DNA from: a virus | Length of the DNA stretch: 28,669 nt | Reading direction: 5' to 3' (one strand) | Virus record (IMG/VR): IMGVR_UViG_3300036876_000072 | Span: 1 to 28,669 of that record | Part shown: positions 1-7,192 of the stretch, piece after piece | Numbering within the stretch: the stretch's first letter is position 1 | Layout: every line of letters begins with the position of its first letter | Translations under genes and position numbers: made by a program | Notes under the pieces: model-generated | What the model was told of the DNA's origin: nothing | Seen by the model: the letters and a program-made list of their open reading frames with translations, nothing else | Database searches by the model: none

Positions 1-19
1 GAAGGAATGCGGCGGGTGC

Positions 20-59
20 CCCACCCTCGCTGCGTCTTTGTTTTTGCCGCTAGGGTGGG
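20..59. repeat. Hairpin resembling an acidobacterial dispersed repeat
   Basis: CCCACCCTCGC (20-30) pairs with GCTAGGGTGGG (49-59) with one mismatch, around an 18-base loop containing TTTGTTTTTG. It recalls the 'GTGCCCCACCCT...AGGGTGGG' intergenic repeats I know from acidobacterial genomes. If so, this edge is chromosomal DNA or a captured host piece. Confidence 0.4.
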
Positions 60-144
60 ATAGCTCCACCTATCTACAGCTTTTTATGGCTTTTTGCAGA
101 GCCGGTCCACGCACAAAAGCCCCGTGCTGTGGCTGCAGCCGTTT

Positions 145-208
145 GATTGCACTGAATACAGGAATTAGATTGCACTGGTTTTCTCAAGCTGTGGAAAAAG
201 AGTGCAAT
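145..208. promoter_or_regulatory. Cluster of three ATTGCACT motifs, two facing each other
   Basis: GATTGCACTG occurs at 145-154 and 168-177 (23 bases apart, about two helical turns), and AGTGCAAT, the inverted form, at 201-208. The second and third form an imperfect palindrome (ATTGCACTnnTTTTC against its complement). Clusters of this kind are protein-binding sites: an operator or, at the end of a transposable phage, transposase sites. No gene lies nearby on either strand. Confidence 0.45.
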
Positions 209-321
209 ATTCCATTTTCCATAGGCTTGAAAGGCGACTAAAACCGCCTCAGAGCTGCCTGCAAAACGCCAGGGCTGGCCAGGTATCCGAAACGCCTCCC
301 GGCTGCCGCCTCCAGTTAGCC

Positions 322-329
322 CAAAAATG
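322..329. repeat. 8-bp direct repeat (left), probable target-site duplication
   Basis: CAAAAATG abuts the outer left end of the composite element; the same eight bases abut the outer right end. Confidence 0.65.
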
Positions 330-510
330 GGGAATTACATACTTGACTCTCTGAATGCAAAGTGAAGTTACTTGCTCCCAGAAATTCATCAGTTTCACCG
401 TTGACGGCACCCATGAGGCGTTTATCCGTCCCCTTTCGGCTGTGAATTCCTTCCTTTCGCATTGTGTCATCCCTCTTTGCGCTGGCCAGAGAGTCAAGCA
501 TGTAATTCCC
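330..510. repeat. 181-bp inverted-repeat-ended element (MITE-like), copy A
   Basis: Same orientation as copy B and 179 of 181 positions identical. The left end reads ATACTTGACTCTCTG where copy B has ATGCTTGACTCCCTG, so the left repeat of copy A has one mismatch to its right repeat. The high identity shows recent duplication. Copy A lies downstream of the methyltransferase and its small partner gene. Confidence 0.9.
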
Positions 511-726
511 AAAATCTTGATGCCTGACATAACTCGCTCCCGACTGACCACTGTTCACTGATAACTGAACCCTGTTTTTCGTCGTGCGCGGCGATGCGGA
601 TTTCATCGCTGGCTTGGCTCGTCCGCTAACTCTGAGGTCTATAGGCTCAAGTCTGGCCGATCTCCCAGAGCGCCGATCCACCGCGCACTCGCCGCACCGT
701 AGCTCGCACTCCGGCGCGGAAACTTG
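511..726. other. Non-coding cargo sequence inside the composite element
   Basis: No gene is supported. A palindromic stretch GTTCACTGATAACTGAAC lies at 553-570, inside a 7-base rhythm of ACTG units (ACTGTTC-ACTGATA-ACTGAAC). Strings of this type are familiar to me as intergenic sequences in acidobacterial genomes, which would suggest the cargo once lay in a host chromosome; this is recall, not a search result. Confidence 0.35.
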
Positions 727-861
727 TTACCTTTTCTTCTTCGCGCGGCGGTGGATGTTTTCGGCCGCCGCCTTGTCGATGACCACCGGCTCCATGCCAT
801 CCGTCGAGATCGTGATGCTATCGATCTCCCCGCTGCGCACGCTCGATGCAAACCGATTCAT
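727..861 (-). CDS. Small protein (44 aa) coupled to the methyltransferase
   Basis: A short gene starts in the methyltransferase stop (ATGA at 858-861) and encodes MNRFASSVRSGEIDSITIST, then DGMEPVVIDKAAAENIHRRA and a basic end KKKR. The codons have G/C-rich third positions like the neighbours, and the product has a plausible beta strand, strand, helix pattern. The overlap is the main evidence. It might modulate or fold with the methyltransferase; no family is recognised. No terminator with a T run is seen after it. Confidence 0.55.
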   Translation of the reverse strand: MNRFASSVRSGEIDSITISTDGMEPVVIDKAAAENIHRRAKKKR

Positions 862-1340
862 CGCGGACAGCACCCCGGCTCCAAGATGAAACATGCGATA
901 TGCCTGCCTGTTCCTTTGCCCTGCGAACCATCTTCAACGGCGAACCATCGCACGTCACCAAGATTACGAACCTTCGTCCCGATGACAGAGAGAATCATCA
1001 GTACCCATTTATCGACGGGGTAGACAAGTACAACCCGCTTCCCTTTGGCTTGCTCTTCGATGGCCTTGCGAACCCATGCGGTCGGGCCTTTCTTCTTGCC
1101 TTGATGGATGATGGATCCAAACGGCGGGTTGACATAGTTGGACTGGCCCCATTCGCATGTGAGGCCGTCGAATCCCTCTGGCAATGGACAGGGACACGGG
1201 TCAAAATCAAAGTGAAATTCCGCGTCAAGTTCGGCATAGAGGGCTGGGGGAGTCAGCCAATAATGTTTGCCGTCCTCCCCGTTGCCCTGATGGAACTTAT
1301 TGTCTTGGGGCATGAGTTGAGATTGATGGATGGTCGCCAA
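858..1340 (-). CDS. Phage-type DNA N-6-adenine methyltransferase (Dam-like), TTG start
   Basis: The 160-residue product matches the small phage Dam family (PF05869 type). It has the SAM-dependent methyltransferase marks in that family's order: W28-L-TPP (30-32), FDFDP (44-48) and the catalytic NPPF (71-74), followed by KGKRVVLVYPVDKW. It should methylate adenine N6 in DNA, protecting phage DNA from restriction or altering regulation. The TTG at 1340 has AAGGAG seven bases upstream; the ATG at 1313 and an ATG at 1412 have no such site, and the region from 1412 to 1340 reads as Arg-rich noise. The stop overlaps the next small gene (ATGA). The gene lies inside the composite element, so it is probably mobile cargo. 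The target sequence cannot be told. Confidence 0.88.
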   Translation of the reverse strand: MATIHQSQLMPQDNKFHQGNGEDGKHYWLTPPALYAELDAEFHFDFDPCPCPLPEGFDGLTCEWGQSNYVNPPFGSIIHQGKKKGPTAWVRKAIEEQAKGKRVVLVYPVDKWVLMILSVIGTKVRNLGDVRWFAVEDGSQGKGTGRHIACFILEPGCCPR

Positions 1341-1410
1341 GTTTCTTCTCCTTCCGCTTCCGATTTTTCTGTGCTTTCGTCTTCGGTTTTGGCCGGTAGG
1401 CCAGCACCAC
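1297..1410 (-). CDS. Possible small Lys-rich ORF (37 aa) ahead of the methyltransferase
   Basis: In this frame the codons have G/C-rich third positions and encode VVLAYRPKPKTKAQ followed by a basic run (NRKRKEKK), more protein-like than the Arg-only reading of the methyltransferase frame over the same bases. The start (GTG at 1410) has no ribosome-binding site; an earlier TTG at about 1428 is possible. It would overlap the methyltransferase gene by 44 bases and hold that gene's ribosome-binding site. It may be the remnant of a longer cargo gene. Confidence 0.3.
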   Translation of the reverse strand: MVLAYRPKPKTKAQKNRKRKEKKLGDHPSISTHAPRQ

Positions 1411-1505
1411 ATCCGTTATCGTGTCCAATACTTGCGAGGGTCGAACATCAGCTTCACCTGCCGCTCTTTAATCTGGCGCTCCATATCGTGAATCTCTCGC
1501 ACTTT

Positions 1506-1686
1506 GGGAATTACATGCTTGACTCCCTGAATGCAAAGTGAAGTTACTTGCTCCCAGAAATTCATCAGTTTCACCGTTGACGGCACCCATGAGGCGTTTA
1601 TCCGTCCCCTTTCGGCTGTGAATTCCTTCCTTTCGCATTGTGTCATCCCTCTTTGCGCTGGCCAGAGAGTCAAGCATGTAATTCCC
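1506..1686. repeat. 181-bp inverted-repeat-ended element (MITE-like), copy B
   Basis: The ends are GGGAATTACATGCTTGACTC and its exact reverse complement, 20 bp, continuing imperfectly inwards (CCTG against TCTG). Copy B differs from copy A at two positions only (both in the left end). It has no ORF of its own that looks like a gene. It lies between the fibre gene and the methyltransferase gene. Confidence 0.9.
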
Positions 1687-1694
1687 CAAAAATG
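1687..1694. repeat. 8-bp direct repeat (right), probable target-site duplication
   Basis: CAAAAATG starts on the base after the right inverted repeat of copy B and matches 322-329 exactly. The A run makes chance identity somewhat easier than for a mixed 8-mer. Confidence 0.65.
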
Positions 1695-1780
1695 AACCGC
1701 CGCATCCGCCCTCAAAATGATGATAGAAAACGCATAACTCTGCCGGTAGCTTAGCTGGCAAGTGAGGCGCACAACCATGG

Positions 1781-2851
1781 CTACGAAGTCAGCCACGCCA
1801 TCAGGGTACCAGCGATGCCTCCATTCATCGGGGTAATCATAAATCCCAGGTAATTGAATCCCGACGCCCCAAGATAGCTCGCCGCGCGCGTTGTGCTCCA
1901 GACAAGAACCTGCTCCACCAGCGGATCGCTCGTAACATACAGATTTAGAGTTGTTCCGTCGTCAGTCAAGATCAGCCACTGTGGAAACGTCAGGTTCCAG
2001 TCAGAAGTAAAAGAATTGCTATTGAATGCGGTAGGCGAAGAATAATTCTGCCCCCAAAACTGCGGTGGCTGGCCAGTAGTGCGGCAAGAGGCACCAAAAA
2101 AGATAGCCTGACCGCTGAGGGTATTGCAAATTACCAGGCCAAGCAAGGAAAACGCCGTAGGAAAACCATTCCCGGGGACTGGCCAAGTAATCAGCGCCCG
2201 CCGGACAAACGGGGCGGAGGGATACGGCCCAACAACTCCCTCGTTCCAATCGCCACTTACCGATGTGGGATCGGCCATGAGAATTCCCGTGGCCGCATCC
2301 GTGGCGCTGAAGCTTCCGCTTTGGTTATAAGCCGTAGTCAGCCCAGTGTTGGCCTGCGTGGGAACTGTTCCGAGTAGGCCACTCCAAAGACCACCGCCGC
2401 CGCCTCCACCGCCGCCTCCCGGAGCGCTGATAATACCACCTGCAATCGTGATCGACGAGCCATCGGGCTTAACCGCACCGAGAGCCGATATGGTTGCAAC
2501 CGGCAGATCCGCAGGCACAAGAACGCGCAAAACAGAAGCACCAGAAGCTCCGTTCGGAGTGGCTAAAACCTGATTTGCTGGGCCAGAAGGCAACGCTACG
2601 CTAGGCGGCACATACCAGGTGCCATCAGCCTTGAGAACTTTTCCAGCAGCGGCGTCGCCGGCGCCGGGAGCCGGAACCAACCCCATAACTCCGCCAGCGC
2701 CCGTGTCTCCGACAAATTTCGAGTGATAGGCGGTAACATTCCGCACCACAGTGGGATCGAGAGATGGAGCGTCCGCCTGCCATAGAACATTTTGCGACCC
2801 GGCTGGCGCTGCCGGCTCCGTGTTATTCAGATTGATGGTCTGCGTTGGCAT
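1781..2851 (-). CDS. Tail fibre / receptor-binding protein with poly-Gly hinge (356 aa)
   Basis: The ATG at 2851 (MPTQTINLNNTEPAAPAG) lies one base after the hub stop; an upstream in-frame ATG gives only a shadow of the hub gene. The N-terminal part has fibre-like wording (GVMGLVPAPGAGDAAAGKVLKADGTWYVP, VLVPADLPVATISALGAVKPDGSSITIAGGIIS), then a run of ten glycines (encoded near 2391-2417) and a C-terminal domain of about 190 residues rich in aromatic and Asn/Ser residues (PPQFWGQNYSSPTAFNSNSFTSDWNLTFPQWLILTDDGTTLNLYV), probably a jelly-roll receptor-binding head. It is the last structural gene. A hinge of pure glycine gives free movement of the head domain. Confidence 0.8.
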   Translation of the reverse strand: MPTQTINLNNTEPAAPAGSQNVLWQADAPSLDPTVVRNVTAYHSKFVGDTGAGGVMGLVPAPGAGDAAAGKVLKADGTWYVPPSVALPSGPANQVLATPNGASGASVLRVLVPADLPVATISALGAVKPDGSSITIAGGIISAPGGGGGGGGGGLWSGLLGTVPTQANTGLTTAYNQSGSFSATDAATGILMADPTSVSGDWNEGVVGPYPSAPFVRRALITWPVPGNGFPTAFSLLGLVICNTLSGQAIFFGASCRTTGQPPQFWGQNYSSPTAFNSNSFTSDWNLTFPQWLILTDDGTTLNLYVTSDPLVEQVLVWSTTRAASYLGASGFNYLGFMITPMNGGIAGTLMAWLTS

Positions 2852-2852
2852 T

Positions 2853-5800
2853 CTAGCTCCCGTTGATCGTCCAGCTACCACCCATGCCGCTGCCGGTCCA
2901 TACGGTAACTGCGGCCGATCCTGACGCGGTTGGATCAGCCACACTGATTGCCGCGATGGTGTGTGATCCAGCCGCGGCTGGCGCGGCGTACAAACCGGCC
3001 GCGCTGATCGTGCCCACGGTCACGTTGCCGCCCGCGATGCCATCAACACCCCAGGTAACATTGCTGTTTGCGTTGTTCAAGACCGTGGCTGAGAACTGCT
3101 GCGTTTCGCCAGCCGCCACCATCGCTGAAGGCGGAGTTACCTGAACCAGCGTGGCAACGGCTGAAGATGGAGTGCTGTAGATGGCGAAGACATCGGCGGT
3201 GCCGTCCCACACGTCGCCTGAGCCATCCTGAAAGGTCATGTGCACGATATTGTCGGCATCGAGATAGCACGCGCCAACGCCCTGGGCGTTGTTAGTTCCA
3301 GATCCAGTCCCCCCGTCGTGAGAGCCGATGTTTACTTCGAGCGACGAGCCGTCCCCTGCGGCCGCGGGAATCTCTAAAGTCGCGCCGTTCGCCATATTCA
3401 GCGCGCAGCCCGCACCAAAGATTGTCCCGTTGCTCAGCGGAATTTCCATCCAGTTACCGCCGCTGAGGGCCTGAGTAGTGACGGTGCCCATGTTATTTTT
3501 CCAGGCAAAGACGAGAACTGAAGCGTTGCCGTGCCAGTCGTTCCCTGAGCAGTCGGTGATGTCGTAATGCACCACCAGACCCGAATCCACGTAGGCGCCC
3601 ATCATATGGGCCACGTTGTGGCCGTTGGTCGGGCCATCGTGCATGTTGGCCACCGCAAAGCACTGCGCGCTGGAGTAACCAGACGGCAGAACGATGGTGG
3701 CGCCGTTCGCAAGAATGCCCTGGCCGAAGAGGATGGTTTCTCCGCCTGGCAGCGTGAGTTCAAGCCAGGTGATTCCGTTGCTGGTGGTTGTCACGTCCGG
3801 GCTGAGCCATCCCAGCGCGGCGTAGTTGAGGTCGCCGCCCCATTCCAGGCCCGAACCGGCACCGTATTCCCAATCACAATAATTCAGCGTCAAGAGTCGA
3901 GTCGCGCTCGCAGCACAGAGCACGATGGCGCTGGCGGAGTGATCGTTGCCGGGCACGCTGGCGCCGGCGGCCGATGCCCAGGCCAAAAGGTTGCCGGGCG
4001 GAAATCCCGAGGCCGGCAGTTGAAAGGCCTGGCCACTGGGAAGTTGCCCGCTGAAGAAGACAAACTGGCCGCCGTTTGCAAGACCGATGCTGGTGTAGTT
4101 GCTGTCATTGCCGGGATCGCTGCCAGGCACAGATGGCCAGCCGGCTTGCGTGGGATCGCTGGTGTCGTACATGACCGCTTCGTTATATGGTCCGAGCGCA
4201 AGCTCTATCTCGCCGCTATTTTCCGAGGGCTTGCGCGCGATCTCTCCGCCCTGGCCCGCGGCTTGCGCGGTGGGAGGAAAGACCGTGAGCGGCTCTAGCA
4301 CTTCGTACTCTCCCGCATATTGGAAGTTGGTTGTGCTGTCGAGAGTAACGTGATCGCCAGGGCGAATGGCGCAAGCCAGGTTGCCGAAGACATCGCGCGC
4401 GAAAAGACTCGTGCGCAGCTTGACGCACGGCGGCGTGATGTAAGGCGCCGTGGGAAGCCCGTCGGCTCCCGTAGTATCAAGACCCAGCAGCCGGTCGCGC
4501 TCATAGCAGGTGATGCGACTGGCCTGATCCCAGGTCATGGTGGCGAAGTCCAGTGTCTGTTTCACCTTCATGCGCTGGCGGGGAATGCCCAGCCCGATTA
4601 CTCCGCGCGCCAGCATATTGGACTTATGCCAGAACTCTGGAGCACGCTCTTTGAAGCGTGAATAGAGCAGTCCACAGCCACCCACCTGGCCCAGGCTCTC
4701 CGGATAATTAGTGCCCTTAGGAACCAGCTCAAATGTGGTGGGATCAACCTCATCCGTGGCTCCCGGATTGATGATTGCCGGAACGCTGTAGACCTGCCAC
4801 TGCCCATCGTAAGTGGTGTTTGTGCCACCCATGGCGATCCAGTCATTTGCTTCGAAGGGATGCGGCGCCGTGGTTGTGACCACGGGCCTCACTCCCGCGC
4901 TCCAGGTGATCGATTGGATGTAGCTGCACAGTGGCACCAGCAGATCGCGTGAATTGGCGATATAGCGGTTGGCGCTCTTGTGCAGCGATTGGTCGCTGGC
5001 ATCCCATGAGCCAGGCAGAATGTGGGCACGGCTGAAAGTGAAGACGCTGGAGCGCGGCATATCGATCTTCACTCCGATTTTGCCGGCGTATTCGGACATA
5101 AAGCCCCGGCAGCAGAGCAGCATCTGTTCGAGCACGGCCTGGAGAGTGGTCTGCGAACTGAATGCATAGTTCCCCGAAAAACGCGGGCGGCCGTTAGCCA
5201 GGAACTCATCACAATATTGCGCCGCCGCGTAGATCGATCCCCAGTCAAAACGGTTCTTAACGGCTGAGTTCAGAACATCGGGACCTGCTGTGAGATCGAG
5301 CTGATAGTCAGGGAAAATCTTCCTGCGCAGCAGTACATCCACAATGTGCCAGACGGGGTTGGTGGTGAAGGCATAGCCCGTCTGATTGCCTTCATCGTCG
5401 AAGAGCCGGCAGCGCAAGGCGCGCCAGAGGCCGATGGGCGCGATGTCGGTCCATTGCGTCGCATCGTTGCCGTTGTTGCTGGTCTGGTTGAGGATGGGCT
5501 GTTTGCGCATCAGCGTGTAATAGGCGATGCGCGAGAATGCGAGCGGCTGGATGGCGGGCGGAAAGAGCGGCCACAGCAGGTCCACGTTCTGATCCGGACC
5601 AACCGACGACGGTGTGAGCGACGCGCCAACTGGTGTGTCGCAACCGCTGTGAAAGTTGAAGACGAAGCCTTCGGGGTTGCCGTCAATAGCTTGCATCCAG
5701 TTGAAGCCGTAGTTCCGGATGACTTTTTGCGCGGGCGCGTTGCCGCCCATCCAGATGAGTAGATCGTTGATCCACAGAGAGGCGGGGCCATCCCACTCAC

Positions 5801-5978
5801 CATGACCCAGAAGCCATATCCCGAGGCGCGTGTACAGGTTCACGGAATCGCCAGTGTTCTGCAGCATGTAGTAGGCGTGGCGCTTTCCCGTGGCCCAGGC
5901 GTAGCCGTAGGTCAGCGGAATGGGAGTCCCGGTAGTCGAGCTGGCGGAGCTGGTCGCGGTGGTGGATGCGTTCGCCAT
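2853..5978 (-). CDS. Tail hub / receptor-binding protein, gpJ-like, with repeats and Ig-like domain
   Basis: The 1041-residue protein starts with a hub-type region (TPIPLTYGYAWATGKRHAYYML, YTRLGIWLLGHGEWDGPASLWIND) that runs to about 620 and includes a Cys-containing segment resembling gpJ-class hubs. Residues about 630-943 form three tandem repeats of ~100 residues with the pattern L..G...F..G.L..G....LP, then a GhN/G..N stretch, D..G..W.G.A.V..., likely beta-sandwich adhesion modules. Residues 944-1030 are an Ig-like (BIG2-type) domain (VTPPSAMVAAGETQQFSATV, VTWGVDGIAGGNVTVGTIS, GLYAAPA), whose wording is familiar from acidobacterial surface proteins. The end is TGSGMGGSWTING. It should sit at the tail tip and bind host envelope. 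The fibre gene follows one base after its stop. Confidence 0.82.
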   Translation of the reverse strand: MANASTTATSSASSTTGTPIPLTYGYAWATGKRHAYYMLQNTGDSVNLYTRLGIWLLGHGEWDGPASLWINDLLIWMGGNAPAQKVIRNYGFNWMQAIDGNPEGFVFNFHSGCDTPVGASLTPSSVGPDQNVDLLWPLFPPAIQPLAFSRIAYYTLMRKQPILNQTSNNGNDATQWTDIAPIGLWRALRCRLFDDEGNQTGYAFTTNPVWHIVDVLLRRKIFPDYQLDLTAGPDVLNSAVKNRFDWGSIYAAAQYCDEFLANGRPRFSGNYAFSSQTTLQAVLEQMLLCCRGFMSEYAGKIGVKIDMPRSSVFTFSRAHILPGSWDASDQSLHKSANRYIANSRDLLVPLCSYIQSITWSAGVRPVVTTTAPHPFEANDWIAMGGTNTTYDGQWQVYSVPAIINPGATDEVDPTTFELVPKGTNYPESLGQVGGCGLLYSRFKERAPEFWHKSNMLARGVIGLGIPRQRMKVKQTLDFATMTWDQASRITCYERDRLLGLDTTGADGLPTAPYITPPCVKLRTSLFARDVFGNLACAIRPGDHVTLDSTTNFQYAGEYEVLEPLTVFPPTAQAAGQGGEIARKPSENSGEIELALGPYNEAVMYDTSDPTQAGWPSVPGSDPGNDSNYTSIGLANGGQFVFFSGQLPSGQAFQLPASGFPPGNLLAWASAAGASVPGNDHSASAIVLCAASATRLLTLNYCDWEYGAGSGLEWGGDLNYAALGWLSPDVTTTSNGITWLELTLPGGETILFGQGILANGATIVLPSGYSSAQCFAVANMHDGPTNGHNVAHMMGAYVDSGLVVHYDITDCSGNDWHGNASVLVFAWKNNMGTVTTQALSGGNWMEIPLSNGTIFGAGCALNMANGATLEIPAAAGDGSSLEVNIGSHDGGTGSGTNNAQGVGACYLDADNIVHMTFQDGSGDVWDGTADVFAIYSTPSSAVATLVQVTPPSAMVAAGETQQFSATVLNNANSNVTWGVDGIAGGNVTVGTISAAGLYAAPAAAGSHTIAAISVADPTASGSAAVTVWTGSGMGGSWTINGS

Positions 5979-7192
5979 CAGATGGTTCTCCGCCGGTTGG
6001 TCACGTTCAGAGCGGTGTTCGCTGCCGTCTCGCCGAAATTGGTCTCGTAGTTATTCATCACGCACATGATGCGGCTGAGTGACTGGCAGCTCTGATAGCT
6101 ATAGCCGCATTCCACGTCGCCGGTGGCTCCGCAACGCGGGCCGCCCCACTGCAATTGACAGGTCTCCGAGTAGATCTCCAGCGGAGTATCGTCTTGCGAA
6201 GGATTGAGGAGTTGAGAGCCTTTCAGTGTCACCGTATCGACACCGATATCGTCCACAGAAAGCGTGCCATGCACCTCAAGCCATGCGGCCTGGGCGTCGG
6301 CTTGCCAGAGGCGATAAATGAAGAATGCGCCTTCGAGAGCGCTGCGCCGCGCGATCTTCTCGAAGTCGCGGCTGAGCGTGTCGCCACTCAGATTCTGCAG
6401 CACGAAAGCTCCAATGTCGGTTTGAAGCGAACGATGAAAACTGAATTGAGGGACGCTCATCAGCCAGGGGATATAAGGTCCGGCTCCGTAGGCCGCCTCT
6501 CCGGGGAAACCCCAACCGGCTTCGCCGCCGCTGGCGCTGGCGTAGTAGATGGCGATACCTACAAAGGAGATAGCCATCCTGGTGAGGGTCTCGTCTCCCC
6601 ATACCGAGCGCCGGAGTTCCGCCGACATAGTGTACGACTCCAGCCCCGCGGCGACGGCGGCGATGGATTGGTTCAGGGCCCCCTCGGCAGAGGCTTCCCC
6701 GTTCCAACCCACAACTGTTGCGGGAGAAGGGGGAATCACAGGCGCACTGAAGGATCCGCCCGTCCCCCCGGCGGAGAAGATAGCCACATAGAACATCTTC
6801 GCGATCACGGTACCTGCGGGAAGGGAAGGGAGAGTGAATCCCGACCAGATTATTTCCTGATCGTAGGTATCAACTTCTGTATCGCTTTGCTTCGATAAGA
6901 GTGCGTTCACGGTGCCGTTGACGCTCATCTGGCTTGTGTTGCCAGCACTCGCTCCGCCTGTGGCCACCACGGTGCTGGGATAGGCCCATGCAACGATTTG
7001 CCCCTCAGTGGGCGCAACCGGCGGATAAGCGAAGGCCGGTTCGGCGCCAGTGATGGCGACGGGCGCGTTGCTTGGCCGATCGCTGAAAAAGTAGAGGTTG
7101 CCATTCGTGTCCTGAATGTCGAGCAGGTTCACCTGAGCGACGCCGGTGCGTGAGCCGCCCGTGGCCAGAAGTGGTGCTGGGTAGGAGATCAC
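5978..7192 (-). CDS. Minor tail protein L-like with Cys cluster (404 aa, GTG start)
   Basis: The open frame reaches further upstream but is there a shadow of the Dit gene. The GTG at 7192 has GGAGG seven bases upstream and overlaps the Dit stop as GTGA, giving a protein beginning MISYPAPLL. The C-terminal part has five cysteines (C345, C354, C362, C369, C377) spaced like the cluster of lambda gpL, where four of them hold an iron-sulphur centre; NYETNFGE follows. The N-terminal part has the L-type opening (VNLLDIQDTNGNLYFF). The middle (about 100-260) looks like an added beta-rich domain (SDTEVDTYDQEIIWSGFTLPSLP). It should join tube to hub. The stop shares one base with the next ATG. Confidence 0.72.
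   Translation of the reverse strand: MISYPAPLLATGGSRTGVAQVNLLDIQDTNGNLYFFSDRPSNAPVAITGAEPAFAYPPVAPTEGQIVAWAYPSTVVATGGASAGNTSQMSVNGTVNALLSKQSDTEVDTYDQEIIWSGFTLPSLPAGTVIAKMFYVAIFSAGGTGGSFSAPVIPPSPATVVGWNGEASAEGALNQSIAAVAAGLESYTMSAELRRSVWGDETLTRMAISFVGIAIYYASASGGEAGWGFPGEAAYGAGPYIPWLMSVPQFSFHRSLQTDIGAFVLQNLSGDTLSRDFEKIARRSALEGAFFIYRLWQADAQAAWLEVHGTLSVDDIGVDTVTLKGSQLLNPSQDDTPLEIYSETCQLQWGGPRCGATGDVECGYSYQSCQSLSRIMCVMNNYETNFGETAANTALNVTNRRRTI

Larger units (their letters stand above)
1..321. other. Non-coding left end
   Basis: Apart from the hairpin at 20-59 and the ATTGCACT cluster at 145-208, I see no gene on either strand. Base composition is more A/T-rich here (about 60-240) than in the phage genes. 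The phage end, if the element is an integrated transposable phage, probably lies in this stretch. Confidence 0.5.
330..1686. mobile_element. Composite non-autonomous element: two 181-bp IR-ended copies around a methyltransferase
   Basis: Two direct 181-bp copies (330-510 and 1506-1686) enclose 995 bp that include an adenine methyltransferase gene and small ORFs. Each copy is bounded by a 20-bp inverted repeat. The sequence CAAAAATG lies immediately outside both outer ends (322-329 and 1687-1694), as expected for an 8-bp target duplication of the whole unit. The inner flanks do not match each other, so two separate insertions of the single copies are less likely. No transposase is encoded, so movement would need one supplied in trans. 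Joining the flanks at one CAAAAATG would restore an open frame of 54 codons (1778-1695 joined to 321-249). The element lies just after the fibre gene, in the usual place for cargo ('moron') genes. Confidence 0.75.

Noticed and set aside
1741-1785. tRNA-like string (GGTAGCTTAGCTGGCAAG) after the fibre gene
   Set aside because: It resembles a D-arm, but no T-arm (GGTTCRA) or acceptor pairing follows, and the 3' part runs into the fibre coding sequence.
1416-1796. 126-codon and related frames running through the 181-bp repeats
   Set aside because: They are chance readings through the inverted-repeat element. Both copies show the same internal frame, but the product has no recognisable pattern and the frame ends differ by flank.
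3567-4298. Long plus-strand open frames (243 to 486 codons) opposite the hub, terminase, protease and tape-measure genes
   Set aside because: High G+C leaves antisense frames open. Their products are basic and low-complexity, while the minus-strand genes have clear families.
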